64,000 nt of DNA. Origin: Elusimicrobia bacterium GWA2_51_34 (lineage in GTDB: Bacteria > Elusimicrobiota > Elusimicrobia > Elusimicrobiales > UBA9959). The notes under the pieces were generated by a model. It saw only the letters and a program-made list of their open reading frames with translations. It searched no databases and was not told where the DNA came from. The position numbers and the translations under genes were made by a program. The stretch covers positions 1 to 64,000 of the forward strand of contig MGTS01000029.1 of assembly GCA_001799565.1 (NCBI GenBank), written 5' to 3'. Below, piece by piece: positions 19,421 through 28,457 of the stretch (the stretch's first letter is position 1; every line of letters starts with the position of its first letter).

Positions 19421-20275
19421 TTAAAAAATAGCGCGGGAGATCTTTTCCAGGTCGGCGGCGAAAATAGTTTTAAGGAGTTTTTCAGGAGAGCCGAGAGCCG
19501 CTTCAAGCTTCGGGTCAAAACGTATATCCCCTGCAAGGTTTTGCCTCACCCCACCACCCGGCCATACAGATCGCGCCATCTTACTCTGCGGGCCCGCCTT
19601 TGGCGGGCGGCCGGGTTGTGGGGTCATATTTTCAATCACTCCGAGCGTAGGGACCTTAAGCCGTTTATACAAGTCCAGCGAACGCTCAAGCACCGCGCGG
19701 GCCATTACCGACGGGGTGGTGACGGCCAGCACTTCGGTCCGGGGAATAAGCCGTATGATATCCAGCGCCGCGTCGTTTATGCCAGGCGGCATGTCAATAA
19801 TAAGAAAATCCAGTTCCCCCCACTGAGTGATGGCAAGCAGTTCTATGATGGCGTCAGAGATATTGGCCCCACGGAGCGGCACGGCTTTCTTCTTTGAGAA
19901 GAACGAAACCGACATAAACTTGACCCCGGAGATAAAAGGTGGCTCAAGCCCTTTTTCCTCTTTAGGAAAAAGGCCGTCCGCGCCCAGAACAACATGGGCC
20001 GAAGCCCCGGCGAAGTCCAGGTCCAGTAAACCGGCCCGGTGTCCTTTTTTGCCGAGTATCAGAGCCAGTACAGCGGCGGTGACGCTCTTGCCTATGCCGC
20101 CTTTCCAGCCGGTAACGGCTATAACGCGCTTAATTTTTTTCAGGCGCGCGCATATAACGGAAGGCCGCGGGTCAAGATTCATCCCGCCACCCGCTTTCCC
20201 GGCTACACCAAATTCGGGACACGGGACTAGGGACTCGGGACTAGGGACTCGGGACTGGTCGGGCGGCAGGGTCAT
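19421..20275 (-). CDS. Mrp/MinD-family ATPase adjacent to HypA
   Basis: ITVTGWKGGIGKSVTAAVLALILGKKGHRAGLLDLDFAG...LDFLIIDMPPGINDAALDI, deviant Walker A. ATGA overlap with the hypA stop. Confidence 0.88.
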   Translation of the reverse strand: MTLPPDQSRVPSPESLVPCPEFGVAGKAGGGMNLDPRPSVICARLKKIKRVIAVTGWKGGIGKSVTAAVLALILGKKGHRAGLLDLDFAGASAHVVLGADGLFPKEEKGLEPPFISGVKFMSVSFFSKKKAVPLRGANISDAIIELLAITQWGELDFLIIDMPPGINDAALDIIRLIPRTEVLAVTTPSVMARAVLERSLDLYKRLKVPTLGVIENMTPQPGRPPKAGPQSKMARSVWPGGGVRQNLAGDIRFDPKLEAALGSPEKLLKTIFAADLEKISRAIF

Positions 20276-20679
20276 TTTTCACCGGTAAGATATTTTATGT
20301 AAACTCCGCGCCCCGCGGTAATTTCAAAATCGGGGCTGGAGCATTTGGGGCATTTAAGGAAAGTGTGGGCCATTTCCGGAATAAAATGAATGTACTCCGC
20401 TTCCGCGGCGGTTTTTTTAAGAGATTTAAGCGTAAATTCCTTGCCGCAAACCCTGCATTTAAAGGCCGCCGGCTCATCTATAACCTTGAATTTGCACCCG
20501 GTTAAAATTTTGGACTCTGCCTTAACAAGTTCTTCCAGAGCAAAGGAAAATATTTCTTTATCAATGGCCTGCAGCTCCCCGAAAACTACTCCGGCTTCGG
20601 AAAGTTTTTTTAATTTCTCTTTTTTGAAGTGTTCAGCGGCGGTTTTGATCACTGATTCAGCTAAAGCCCATTCGTGCAT
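20272..20679 (-). CDS. hypA: Hydrogenase nickel-insertion protein HypA
   Basis: MHEWALAESVIKTA N-terminus; two zinc CxxC motifs (CRVCG, CPKCSSPDFEITAGRGVYI). Confidence 0.92.
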   Translation of the reverse strand: MHEWALAESVIKTAAEHFKKEKLKKLSEAGVVFGELQAIDKEIFSFALEELVKAESKILTGCKFKVIDEPAAFKCRVCGKEFTLKSLKKTAAEAEYIHFIPEMAHTFLKCPKCSSPDFEITAGRGVYIKYLTGEK

Positions 20680-20702
20680 AAGTAAATGATAGTAAATCAC
20701 CG

Positions 20703-20785
20703 GTCACAAGTCAGCTTAGTCTCAAGTTTCAGGTCTCAAGTGAACTCTCATTCTTTACTTGTGACCTGTGACTTGTGACTTGCAA
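20703..20785. repeat. Inverted arms of 7-nt degenerate repeats (GTCWCAA family)
   Basis: Left arm GTCTCAA|GTTTCAG|GTCTCAA|GTGAA. Right arm, reverse complement: GTCACAA|GTCACAG|GTCACAA|GTAAA. Confidence 0.85.
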
Positions 20786-20786
20786 C

Positions 20787-20812
20787 ACGGGATTGCGCAA
20801 GCGCAATCCCGT
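20787..20812. repeat. Perfect palindrome abutting ybaB stop codon
   Basis: acgggattgcgc-aa-gcgcaatcccgt. Confidence 0.85.
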
Positions 20813-21108
20813 TACCCTAAACCTGTTAAGGCGCCCATTTTCTCCGCGGCGGTTTTCTGCGACTGGCGCACAGCCCTGTTGACTGTTTCCACCAGCGAGG
20901 CCTCAAGTTTTGCCTTGTCAGTTCCTGAAAGCGCCGTCTTAATAGACACCGCTTTTATTTCCTGGGAAGCGGTGATAGTTATTTTAACCAAATTATCCTC
21001 GCTCTCCAACACCAGGCCGTCAAGCTCTTTCTTGATTTCATCCATCTTGCTTTTCATTGCCAAAAGCTCTTTCATTTTGTCAAACATAAGTTTCTCCTTG
21101 GCTGCCAT
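20812..21108 (-). CDS. YbaB/EbfC nucleoid-associated protein
   Basis: 98 aa; MFDKMKELLAMKSKMDEIKKELDGLVLESEDNLVKITITASQEIKAVSI. Confidence 0.85.
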   Translation of the reverse strand: MAAKEKLMFDKMKELLAMKSKMDEIKKELDGLVLESEDNLVKITITASQEIKAVSIKTALSGTDKAKLEASLVETVNRAVRQSQKTAAEKMGALTGLG

Positions 21109-21290
21109 AAGGGCGCGACGCCCGCTATATTTTAGATACGGCTATTGCCATAGGCAGATAGGGGCTGCCATAAGCAGAATAAAAACTTATAGCTCATGGC
21201 CTCTGTGGCAACTTTTCTGCCTATGGCTTACGGCCTATGGCGGTTTTTCTCTGCTTATGGCTTATGGCGGGCGCTACGCCCTTATGGCTT
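21106..21290. repeat. GCCATAA-family 7-nt repeat element
   Basis: Left gccataagggcgcgacgcccgctatattttagatacggctattgccataggc; right GCCTATG|GCTTACG|GCCTATG|GC and GCTTATG|GCTTATG|GC. Confidence 0.85.
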
Positions 21291-22746
21291 ATAGCGAATT
21301 CGCGCGTAAGCGCGAATTCTTATACCCATACATAAAATATATAACAAGGCCCGCGGCCAGCCAGGCCACAAAACGCATCCAGGTCATAAACTCAAGGCCC
21401 ATCATAAGGTAAAGGCAGAAACCGATGCCCAAAAGCGGCGTAAAAATACCGCCAGGCGCCCGAAACGGCCTTGGCCTGTCCGGTTCTTTATGGCGCAGTA
21501 TTATCACTCCGACACAGACCAGCACAAAGGCGAATAGCGTGCCTATATTACAGAGCTCTGCCATGGTGTCCAGGCTGAAGAAAGCGGAGAAAACTCCCAC
21601 AAAAATGCCGGTCCAGATGGTGGTAACATGCGGGGTTTTATGCACCGGGTGGACCCGCGCGAAATATTTGGGCAGCAGGCCGTCGCGGCTCATGGAAAAG
21701 AAAATGCGCGGCTGGCCCATCTGGAACACCAGCAACACCGCCGTGGTAGCCACTACAGCCCCAAGCGACACCAGGCCTATCAGCCAGCGGCTGGCATGGT
21801 TGTATTCCAGGCCCGCCACCAGCGGCTCGGCTATTTTAAGTTTCAGTTCGTTAAAAGGCATCATACCGGTGAGCACCACCGCCACCAGGATATAAATTAC
21901 CGTGCAGATAGCCAGCGAGCCTATAATACCTATGGGCATGTTCCGCCTGGGATCTTTGGTTTCCTCGGCCACGGTGGAAACGGCGTCAAAGCCTATATAA
22001 GCGAAGAAGATATAAGCCGCGCCGGCCTGTATGCCCTTCCAACCACCCGGGGCAAACGGCGTCCAGTTTTCAACTTTAAAGTAGTAAAAGCCGAAACCCA
22101 CGAATATGGCAAGAACCAACAGCTTTACTCCCACCATCAGGGAATTGAAGCGTGTGCTTTCCTTTATGCCCTGCACCAGCACCCAGGTAATAAGCACCGT
22201 TACGGATACGGCAAGCAGGTTTACCACTACAGGTATGCCGAAAATATGCGGCACCGCGTTTATGTCGTTTCCGGCAAGCATGAAGGTGTGATAGTCCAGC
22301 CGCAGCCACACAGGTATCTCCAACCCTGTAAGGCTTTTTATCAGGTCGTTAAAATAGCCGGACCAGCTTATTGCCACGGCCACGTTGCCTATGGCATATT
22401 CAAGGATAAGGTCCCAGCCGATAATCCAGGCCACCAGTTCCCCCATGGTAGCGTAGGTATAGGTATAAGCGCTGCCGGCTATAGGCACCATGGCGGCCAG
22501 TTCCGCGTAGCACAGCGCGCAGAAACCGCAGGCTATGGCGGTTATTATAAGCGAAATTATAAGTGAGGGCCCTGCGTTGCCCTTTACAGCCGCCGCCCCC
22601 ACCATGGCAAAAATGCCGGCGCCTACGATGGCGCCTATGCCTATCATGGTAACGTCAAAAGAGCCCAGCACCCGGGCCAGCTTTTGCCCGCCGCCCTCCG
22701 ACTCCGCCACTATGCTGTCAACCGACTTAATCTGAAAAAGGGACAT
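21289..22746 (-). CDS. APC-family amino acid permease
   Basis: 485 aa, 12+ TM; VTMIGIGAIVGAGIFAMVG and FFAYIGFDAVSTVAEETKDPRRNMPIGI. Confidence 0.92.
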   Translation of the reverse strand: MSLFQIKSVDSIVAESEGGGQKLARVLGSFDVTMIGIGAIVGAGIFAMVGAAAVKGNAGPSLIISLIITAIACGFCALCYAELAAMVPIAGSAYTYTYATMGELVAWIIGWDLILEYAIGNVAVAISWSGYFNDLIKSLTGLEIPVWLRLDYHTFMLAGNDINAVPHIFGIPVVVNLLAVSVTVLITWVLVQGIKESTRFNSLMVGVKLLVLAIFVGFGFYYFKVENWTPFAPGGWKGIQAGAAYIFFAYIGFDAVSTVAEETKDPRRNMPIGIIGSLAICTVIYILVAVVLTGMMPFNELKLKIAEPLVAGLEYNHASRWLIGLVSLGAVVATTAVLLVFQMGQPRIFFSMSRDGLLPKYFARVHPVHKTPHVTTIWTGIFVGVFSAFFSLDTMAELCNIGTLFAFVLVCVGVIILRHKEPDRPRPFRAPGGIFTPLLGIGFCLYLMMGLEFMTWMRFVAWLAAGLVIYFMYGYKNSRLRANSL

Positions 22747-22769
22747 GTGATATCCTATTAGATCTCGTT

Positions 22770-23007
22770 GCCGTAAGGGCGCCGCGCCCGCTATATTTTA
22801 GATACGGCTACTGCCATAGGCCGTAAGGGCGCAACGCCAGCCATACTTTAGATACGGCTATTGCCGTAGGCCGTAAGCCATAAATTCTGATCATGGCACT
22901 CTTTCTGCCTATGGCCTACGGCTTAAAGCTTATGGCGATCTTCTTGCCTGGCAGAAGCTTATGGCCTATGGCAATAGTCGTATTTAAAACTTACGGCTTA
23001 CGGCAGA
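22770..23007. repeat. GCCATAA-family 7-nt repeat element, with duplicated core
   Basis: Two copies of gccgtaagggcgcMRcgcc...tttagatacggctaYtgcc, plus arms GCCTATG|GCCTACG|GCTTAAA|GCTTATG. Confidence 0.85.
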
Positions 23008-23010
23008 CAA

Positions 23011-23502
23011 TTAAGTTAAAGCCTTACCTATGTTATTAAAATATTGTGCCAGCTTTAAAGCGGTTTCTTCAACTTCGGGAGAAAGGCCTTCCCGGTAATC
23101 CAGGGATTTAGCCTGCACTCCCACCACCGCAAGTTCGGCGCCGGTATCTTCCTTCACAATGGAAAATGTAACGGACAGCGGAAAGCTGTGGGTGGAAATA
23201 ACGGTATGCTGATTTATTTTATCAAGCGGGATAACGGACAGTTCCCCCGCCAAACCGCCAAAACTGGCGGCATCTATAATTATTATTTTATCCGGTTTAA
23301 AGTTTATAGCGTCGTGAGTAATGTTTTCGGGGGTGGTGCCGGCGTCTATAAGCAGGAAAGAGGGATTTTTAAACTTTATACGCCCGGCTATAAAAGGGCC
23401 GGCGCCGTCGTCGGCTCTTAAAGCGCTTCCAAGCGTTACCACCAGCGTCCGCCCCTTAGGGGCGAGCGCCGCGGTTACGTCCTTACTCCACGAATTTGAC
23501 AT
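23011..23502 (-). CDS. Hydrogenase maturation protease (HycI/HyaD-like)
   Basis: RTLVVTLGSALRADDGAGPFIAGRI...KIIIIDAASFGGLAGEL; adjacent to the large subunit. Confidence 0.85.
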   Translation of the reverse strand: MSNSWSKDVTAALAPKGRTLVVTLGSALRADDGAGPFIAGRIKFKNPSFLLIDAGTTPENITHDAINFKPDKIIIIDAASFGGLAGELSVIPLDKINQHTVISTHSFPLSVTFSIVKEDTGAELAVVGVQAKSLDYREGLSPEVEETALKLAQYFNNIGKALT

Positions 23503-24814
23503 CAAGGTAATGCGCCGAACAGGAAATGCACGGATCGTAGGCGCGCACCAGCATTTCAAGCCTTAGACGTATGGTGTCCTCCGGCAGGGTGAGGATCTCG
23601 GGCAGGAGCTTCTGGAAGTCGTATTCTATGTTGTTGATGTTCTGGTTGGTAGGAATGATGCAGTCGGCCTGCTTTATAATGCCGGCCTTGTCTATATCGT
23701 AGTTATGGTAAAGTATGCCGCGCGGCACTTCCACCGCTCCTACGCCGTTTCCGGCGCGCACGGGCACCGCGCCTTTTTCGTTCAGGCCGACCGTTATCTC
23801 TTCGCCGTAATCCAGACCGTTCTTTTGCAGGTCCTTTATCAGTTCCACCGCGTTATGCCAACAGTGTACTATCTCCACAACCTGCGCCACGGTGTTAAGG
23901 TACGGGTTATGGCAAACCGGTTTAAAGCCAAGGGATTCTGCGGCTTTTTTGGCCTCAGGGTGAAGCTTGTCGTAATTAAGGTTGAACCGCGCCAGAGCCC
24001 CCACGAAGAACGAGTCGCGCGACAGCTTCGTGAACTTAGCGGAGGAGCGCGGGTCTATAAATTCGTTGGTCGCTTTCTTATAGTCCGTCTTTTTAAACCG
24101 CTTGCCGTCGGTGGAGCCGATATCGCCCGCAAGCAGCGGGTATTCGCCGTCATCGGAAACCAGGGCCACGTATTCCGTTTCCCTGTGGAAATCCGGGAAT
24201 TTAAGGCTGGCGGCAAGCTTAAGCGTGTCGGCCATATCCTTTTGCATTCCCTCCAGTATATTCAGCATGGCGGCCAGGTCTTTCGGGCGGGGCAGCTTGG
24301 TAAAGCCGCCGACTATCGCGGAAATGGGGTGCACATGGCGGCCTACCAGTATATCGCAAACGTCGTTGGCGGCTTTTTTCATCCTGAGCGCGCGCCTTAC
24401 CATGGCGTTGTGGGTTTCTATCAGCGGCACGAACGAGGGCGCGCCCAGGATATCCGGGGCGGCCAGCAGGTAAAAGTGCAGGATATGGCTGTCCAGGAAC
24501 TCGTAGTCCAGCAGGAGCTTCCGGAGCTTTATGGTCTGACTGGTCGGAACCACACCCAACGCGTCTTCCGCCGCCTGTATAGAGGCCAGAGTGTGGCCGC
24601 AGGAGCAGATGCCGCAGATACGCGAGGTTATATGCTGCGCCTCAAAGATGGAGCGGCCACGGAGCATGCCCTCAAAAAGGCGGGGAGATTCCACCACGTG
24701 AAATTCGCATTTCTCAATTTTCCCGTTTTTGACATTAACCACAATGTTGCCGTGGCCCTCCACGCGGGTAAGGTATTCAACTTTTATGTCTAAATTTTTA
24801 TTTTCCGTTGCCAT
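23483..24814 (-). CDS. hydA: [NiFe]-hydrogenase large (alpha) subunit, group 3-like
   Basis: SRICGICSCGHTLAS and C-terminal DPCISCSAH Ni-ligand motifs. Confidence 0.93.
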   Translation of the reverse strand: MATENKNLDIKVEYLTRVEGHGNIVVNVKNGKIEKCEFHVVESPRLFEGMLRGRSIFEAQHITSRICGICSCGHTLASIQAAEDALGVVPTSQTIKLRKLLLDYEFLDSHILHFYLLAAPDILGAPSFVPLIETHNAMVRRALRMKKAANDVCDILVGRHVHPISAIVGGFTKLPRPKDLAAMLNILEGMQKDMADTLKLAASLKFPDFHRETEYVALVSDDGEYPLLAGDIGSTDGKRFKKTDYKKATNEFIDPRSSAKFTKLSRDSFFVGALARFNLNYDKLHPEAKKAAESLGFKPVCHNPYLNTVAQVVEIVHCWHNAVELIKDLQKNGLDYGEEITVGLNEKGAVPVRAGNGVGAVEVPRGILYHNYDIDKAGIIKQADCIIPTNQNINNIEYDFQKLLPEILTLPEDTIRLRLEMLVRAYDPCISCSAHYLDVKFVE

Positions 24815-24859
24815 TTTTGTCTCCTGTTAAATTGCAAGCCGGCTCGCGACGCCGGCGTT

Positions 24860-25633
24860 TTATTTTCCGCCTTTAGCTTCAGCTTCACCGCATTTATTAT
24901 ACATGTCAAACTTATTTTTTATAAGCTCCGGCTTCAGGTTATATTTCATTATCACTTCTTCAGCGGCGCCGGATGCGGGGCGGCTTACAAGGCCCCTGCA
25001 GCCGTAGCAGATATTTCCGTTATTTACGCACCATGAATTACAGCCCGCTTTTGTCCATGGGCCAAGGCAGGCCACTCCGCGCTCATACATGCATACATTC
25101 TCGTTAAGCTTGCATTCCGAACAGACAGGCTTGTCCGGCACGGTATAGGCGAGCCCCCGAAGAGCGCATTTTATAACCTCCAGAAGCTCCGGAGGATAAA
25201 CCGGGCAGCCGTTTACGGTATAATCAACTTTTACCACCTGGTGTATCGCCCTGGTGGGCGTGCTGTCAAACAGTTTATAATCCTTCCCGTAAACGGACCG
25301 GCGGATTTCGTCAAGGTCAAAAGAATTCTTCATGCCGTTAACGCCGCCTATGGCCGCGCAGGCGCCGTACGCGATGAGTACCCTGGAACGCGCGCGTATC
25401 TTTTTTATGCGTTCCTCCGCGTGATGGTCGGTAATGGAACCCTCAACTATGGCCACATCGTAGTCCTTGTCCCATTTTTCGCTCATCACCTCGCGGAATT
25501 CCACCACGTCTATAGCGCCAAGTATGTCAAGAAGGGCCTCGCCCAGGTTCGCCACCTGCAGCTGACAGCCTTCGCAGCAGGCAAAATCAAAGAAAGCCGC
25601 TTTCGGTTTATTACTCACATTTTTCTTCGTCAT
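24860..25633 (-). CDS. hydD: [NiFe]-hydrogenase small (delta) subunit
   Basis: FDFACCEGCQLQVANLG; YGACAAIGGVNGMKN; Cys-rich C-terminus. Confidence 0.92.
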   Translation of the reverse strand: MTKKNVSNKPKAAFFDFACCEGCQLQVANLGEALLDILGAIDVVEFREVMSEKWDKDYDVAIVEGSITDHHAEERIKKIRARSRVLIAYGACAAIGGVNGMKNSFDLDEIRRSVYGKDYKLFDSTPTRAIHQVVKVDYTVNGCPVYPPELLEVIKCALRGLAYTVPDKPVCSECKLNENVCMYERGVACLGPWTKAGCNSWCVNNGNICYGCRGLVSRPASGAAEEVIMKYNLKPELIKNKFDMYNKCGEAEAKGGK

Positions 25634-25646
25634 TATAACACCTCTG

Positions 25647-26483
25647 TTAAAGTTTTTTAGCGTCCTTCACTTCTTCGTACGTGAAGGTGGGGCCGTCTTT
25701 GCAGCAGTAATAATTCTTCGGGTGGTCTATCTGGCAATGGCCGCACTTGCCCATGCCGCATTTCATATGGCGCTCCAGGGAAAGAATTATCTGGCGCTCC
25801 GGTATGCCCTTCTTCAAAAGTTCGGCGATAACGAACTTATACATTACAGGCGGCCCCACCACCACGGCGAAAGTTTTTTGCGGGTTTATACTGACACCCG
25901 GTATAAGGCTCGTGATCAGGCCCACATTGCCATGCCAGTCCGGGGCGCTGCGGTCCACGGTGCAGGAGAAATTAATATCCATGCGCTTCTGCCAGGTGGC
26001 TATTTCGTCGCCGAAAAGCATATCAGCGGGCGTTTTACAGCCAAGGAGGATATCCACCTTGCCGAACTCGCGGCGGTTAGCCATCACATAGTTTATAAGC
26101 GAACGAAGCGGCGCGATGCCAAGCCCGCCCGCCACGAACAGCAGATCGTTGCCGGTCATCAGCCTTACGGGAAAAGGCTTGCCGAACGGCCCCCTGATGC
26201 CCAGCCAGGCGCCCTTGTCCAGCGCGTGCATGGCTTTTGTAAGGCGGCCCGCGGCGCGCACCGTCAGTTCAAAAGAACCGCGCTTGGTGGGAGAAGAGCA
26301 GATAGAGATAGGAGCTTCGCCCACGCCGAAAAGCTCCACCTGCACGAACTGGCCCGGCTCATAATCCAGAGCGCTGTCTTCAAGCTGTATGTCAAACCAT
26401 TTCTCGGCGGCCGTCATCTGCTTTGAGTCAATTATCCTGCCTTTCCTCAGCTTCCAGTTGGAATTTTTTATTTCCTCGGTCAT
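25647..26483 (-). CDS. hydG: Hydrogenase gamma subunit (FAD/NAD(P)-binding reductase)
   Basis: Ferredoxin-NADP-reductase-like; MKCGMGKCGHCQI 2Fe-2S motif, as in PyrK/sulfhydrogenase gamma. Confidence 0.9.
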   Translation of the reverse strand: MTEEIKNSNWKLRKGRIIDSKQMTAAEKWFDIQLEDSALDYEPGQFVQVELFGVGEAPISICSSPTKRGSFELTVRAAGRLTKAMHALDKGAWLGIRGPFGKPFPVRLMTGNDLLFVAGGLGIAPLRSLINYVMANRREFGKVDILLGCKTPADMLFGDEIATWQKRMDINFSCTVDRSAPDWHGNVGLITSLIPGVSINPQKTFAVVVGPPVMYKFVIAELLKKGIPERQIILSLERHMKCGMGKCGHCQIDHPKNYYCCKDGPTFTYEEVKDAKKL

Positions 26484-26493
26484 AAATCTCCTC

Positions 26494-27549
26494 TTATTTG
26501 CTCTCGGCGGCCAGAGCCCTTAAAGTTTCTTTCAGATTTATTTTGGCCATACAGGTTCTGGTGCAGCGTCCGCAGCCGGTACAGAAGAAGCGGTAGAATT
26601 TATCCGGCGAAAACTTGAACTTGCGGTAAAAGCGGTGGCGCTGGCGCGCGGCTCTTTCCGGACGAAAATTCTCCCCTCCAGACACTGCGGCAAATGTCTC
26701 GAACTGGCAGGAATCCCAGGTGCGGGTGCGAACCCCGGTTTTAAGATCAAGGTTGACGGTGTCGGCCATGTCAAAACAATAACAGGTGGGACAGACATTA
26801 GTACAGTTGCCACAGGAGATACAGCGTTTTCCCAGCTCTTCCCAAACCTTACTGTTCATGGCTTTTTCAAAAATTTCCGGCAGTTTACCGGGCTCAACCC
26901 CGATCTCATTTTTGAAAACCGACTTTTTGCCCTCTCTCGCGCGCGCAAGCTCCGAAATATCCGCGGGAAGGGCCTTCGGCAGGCCCATCCCCTCCAATAA
27001 ATCCTCCCCCTTCTGGGTATTCACATGGATTATAAAGCGTTCGCCCAACTCGGTAAAGAACAGGTCGTATCCGCCATTGGGCAATTGATTGCCCACCAGC
27101 GCGCAACTGGCGTGTTCGTCGCAATAGGCGTTACACTCAAGGCCGATAATAAAGACCTTTTCCTTTCTGAGAAGGTAGTTATAATCGCGGGGACGCTCGG
27201 AAAACACCATGTTCAGGCATTGTATACCGGCCAGATCGCAGGTATGCACGCCGAACAGAGCTATTTCCTCCGCCTCAAGCAGCGCCGTGTCCTCAGGCCG
27301 TTCCCCTTTGATATCAAACTCCAGCATTGTTTCGCGCTGGGGCATTAAATACTTTTTCGGGGGCAGTATGGTGGGAATGTATTTAAGCGCCACCTGAGCG
27401 CCTGAAGAAACCTCCTCAAAAGCGAAATTGCCGTGGCCCCTGGAAACAGGAGCGTACACCTTCATTTGTTTTGAAAGCTCTTTTATGAAGCCGTCAAGCC
27501 CGTCTTTGTTAAGTATATGGTAGTTCACCAGCGTGGACCTCCATGACAA
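26494..27549 (-). CDS. hydB: Hydrogenase beta subunit (4Fe-4S)
   Basis: CISCGNCTNVCPTCYC and CTGCGRCTRTCMAKI cluster motifs. Confidence 0.9.
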   Translation of the reverse strand: MSWRSTLVNYHILNKDGLDGFIKELSKQMKVYAPVSRGHGNFAFEEVSSGAQVALKYIPTILPPKKYLMPQRETMLEFDIKGERPEDTALLEAEEIALFGVHTCDLAGIQCLNMVFSERPRDYNYLLRKEKVFIIGLECNAYCDEHASCALVGNQLPNGGYDLFFTELGERFIIHVNTQKGEDLLEGMGLPKALPADISELARAREGKKSVFKNEIGVEPGKLPEIFEKAMNSKVWEELGKRCISCGNCTNVCPTCYCFDMADTVNLDLKTGVRTRTWDSCQFETFAAVSGGENFRPERAARQRHRFYRKFKFSPDKFYRFFCTGCGRCTRTCMAKINLKETLRALAAESK

Positions 27550-27884
27550 AATTAACTTTGCGCCGGCACCGGCGCCTATATATTATAGTCAAAAAGAGCC
27601 GGTAATTTTCTTTTATAACGCATGCCGCGCGCGCGCACGGCGTCACATGGATATAAGTTAACCTTATGCCAGACCAGACAACGATGGAGCGCGTCACATC
27701 CGGAATATGTTCCCATTCGCAATAAGAAAAATTAATACTCCGTGCGGCAGGGTTCGAGTCGGAACAGGCTATGCGGCGTTTTTACGGACTTACCGCAAGG
27801 CGGATCCGCCGGGAATCCCGGAAATATGTGGCGGAAAGCCCCGCCCAACTTGTAAAATATACGGGGTTGCCGTAAAGTCGGCAA

Positions 27885-27977
27885 CCCATGATTATAGTGA
27901 TGATAGAACGATTACAGAGATACTACTCCGATGAGAAATCACCGTAATCTCTCCTCTATCGCTGTAATCTCTACCTG
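27885..27977. repeat. GATTACAG-family inverted repeat element
   Basis: Left gattatagtgatgatagaacgattacagagat; right aatcaccgtaatctctcctctatcgctgtaatc. Confidence 0.75.
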
Positions 27978-27983
27978 AACTTT

Positions 27984-28457
27984 ATGAAACAAATTGTTTT
28001 ATTGCGCCACGGCCACGCGCTGGGCATTTACGAGTCGGGGGCCGGAGAAGATTCAAAAAGACCGCTGTCTGAAACCGGAAAAAAACAGGCCGCCGCTTCC
28101 GCTAAAAAACTGCTGGAACTAAAATTCTCTCCTGAAGTTATAATCGCAAGCCCGTATTTCCGCGCGGCCCAGACAGCCAGCATAGCCGCGTCTTTTTTTC
28201 CCAAAGCAAGGCGTTGTGAGTGCGCGGCGCTTGCGTCGGGAAACGGGCCTGCCGTACTTGAACTGCTTGAGCTGGAGCTTAAAAACGCGGCTTCGGCGCT
28301 GATAGTGGGGCACCAGCCGCTGCTTGGAACTATTTGCGGATTTCTACTTGGGAGTGAAAGTTTTAATTTTACACCCGGCAGTTTTGTGTATTTAAAGCTT
28401 AAAAACGCCGGCACACCGTATGAAAGCGAACTTGTGGAATTTTTCTCTCCTCAATGA
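27984..28457 (+). CDS. SixA-like histidine phosphatase
   Basis: IVLLRHGHAL (RHG) and LIVGHQPLLGTI. Confidence 0.85.
   Translation: MKQIVLLRHGHALGIYESGAGEDSKRPLSETGKKQAAASAKKLLELKFSPEVIIASPYFRAAQTASIAASFFPKARRCECAALASGNGPAVLELLELELKNAASALIVGHQPLLGTICGFLLGSESFNFTPGSFVYLKLKNAGTPYESELVEFFSPQ

Noticed and set aside
21628-22566. Long plus-strand ORF (312 aa) opposite the APC permease
   Set aside because: Antisense to a well-supported gene; composition (His/Tyr/Arg-rich, no recognisable motifs) is a shadow of the high-GC coding strand. The same applies to 23705..24793, 25722..26426, 49641..50888, 59993..60907 and 38992..39735.
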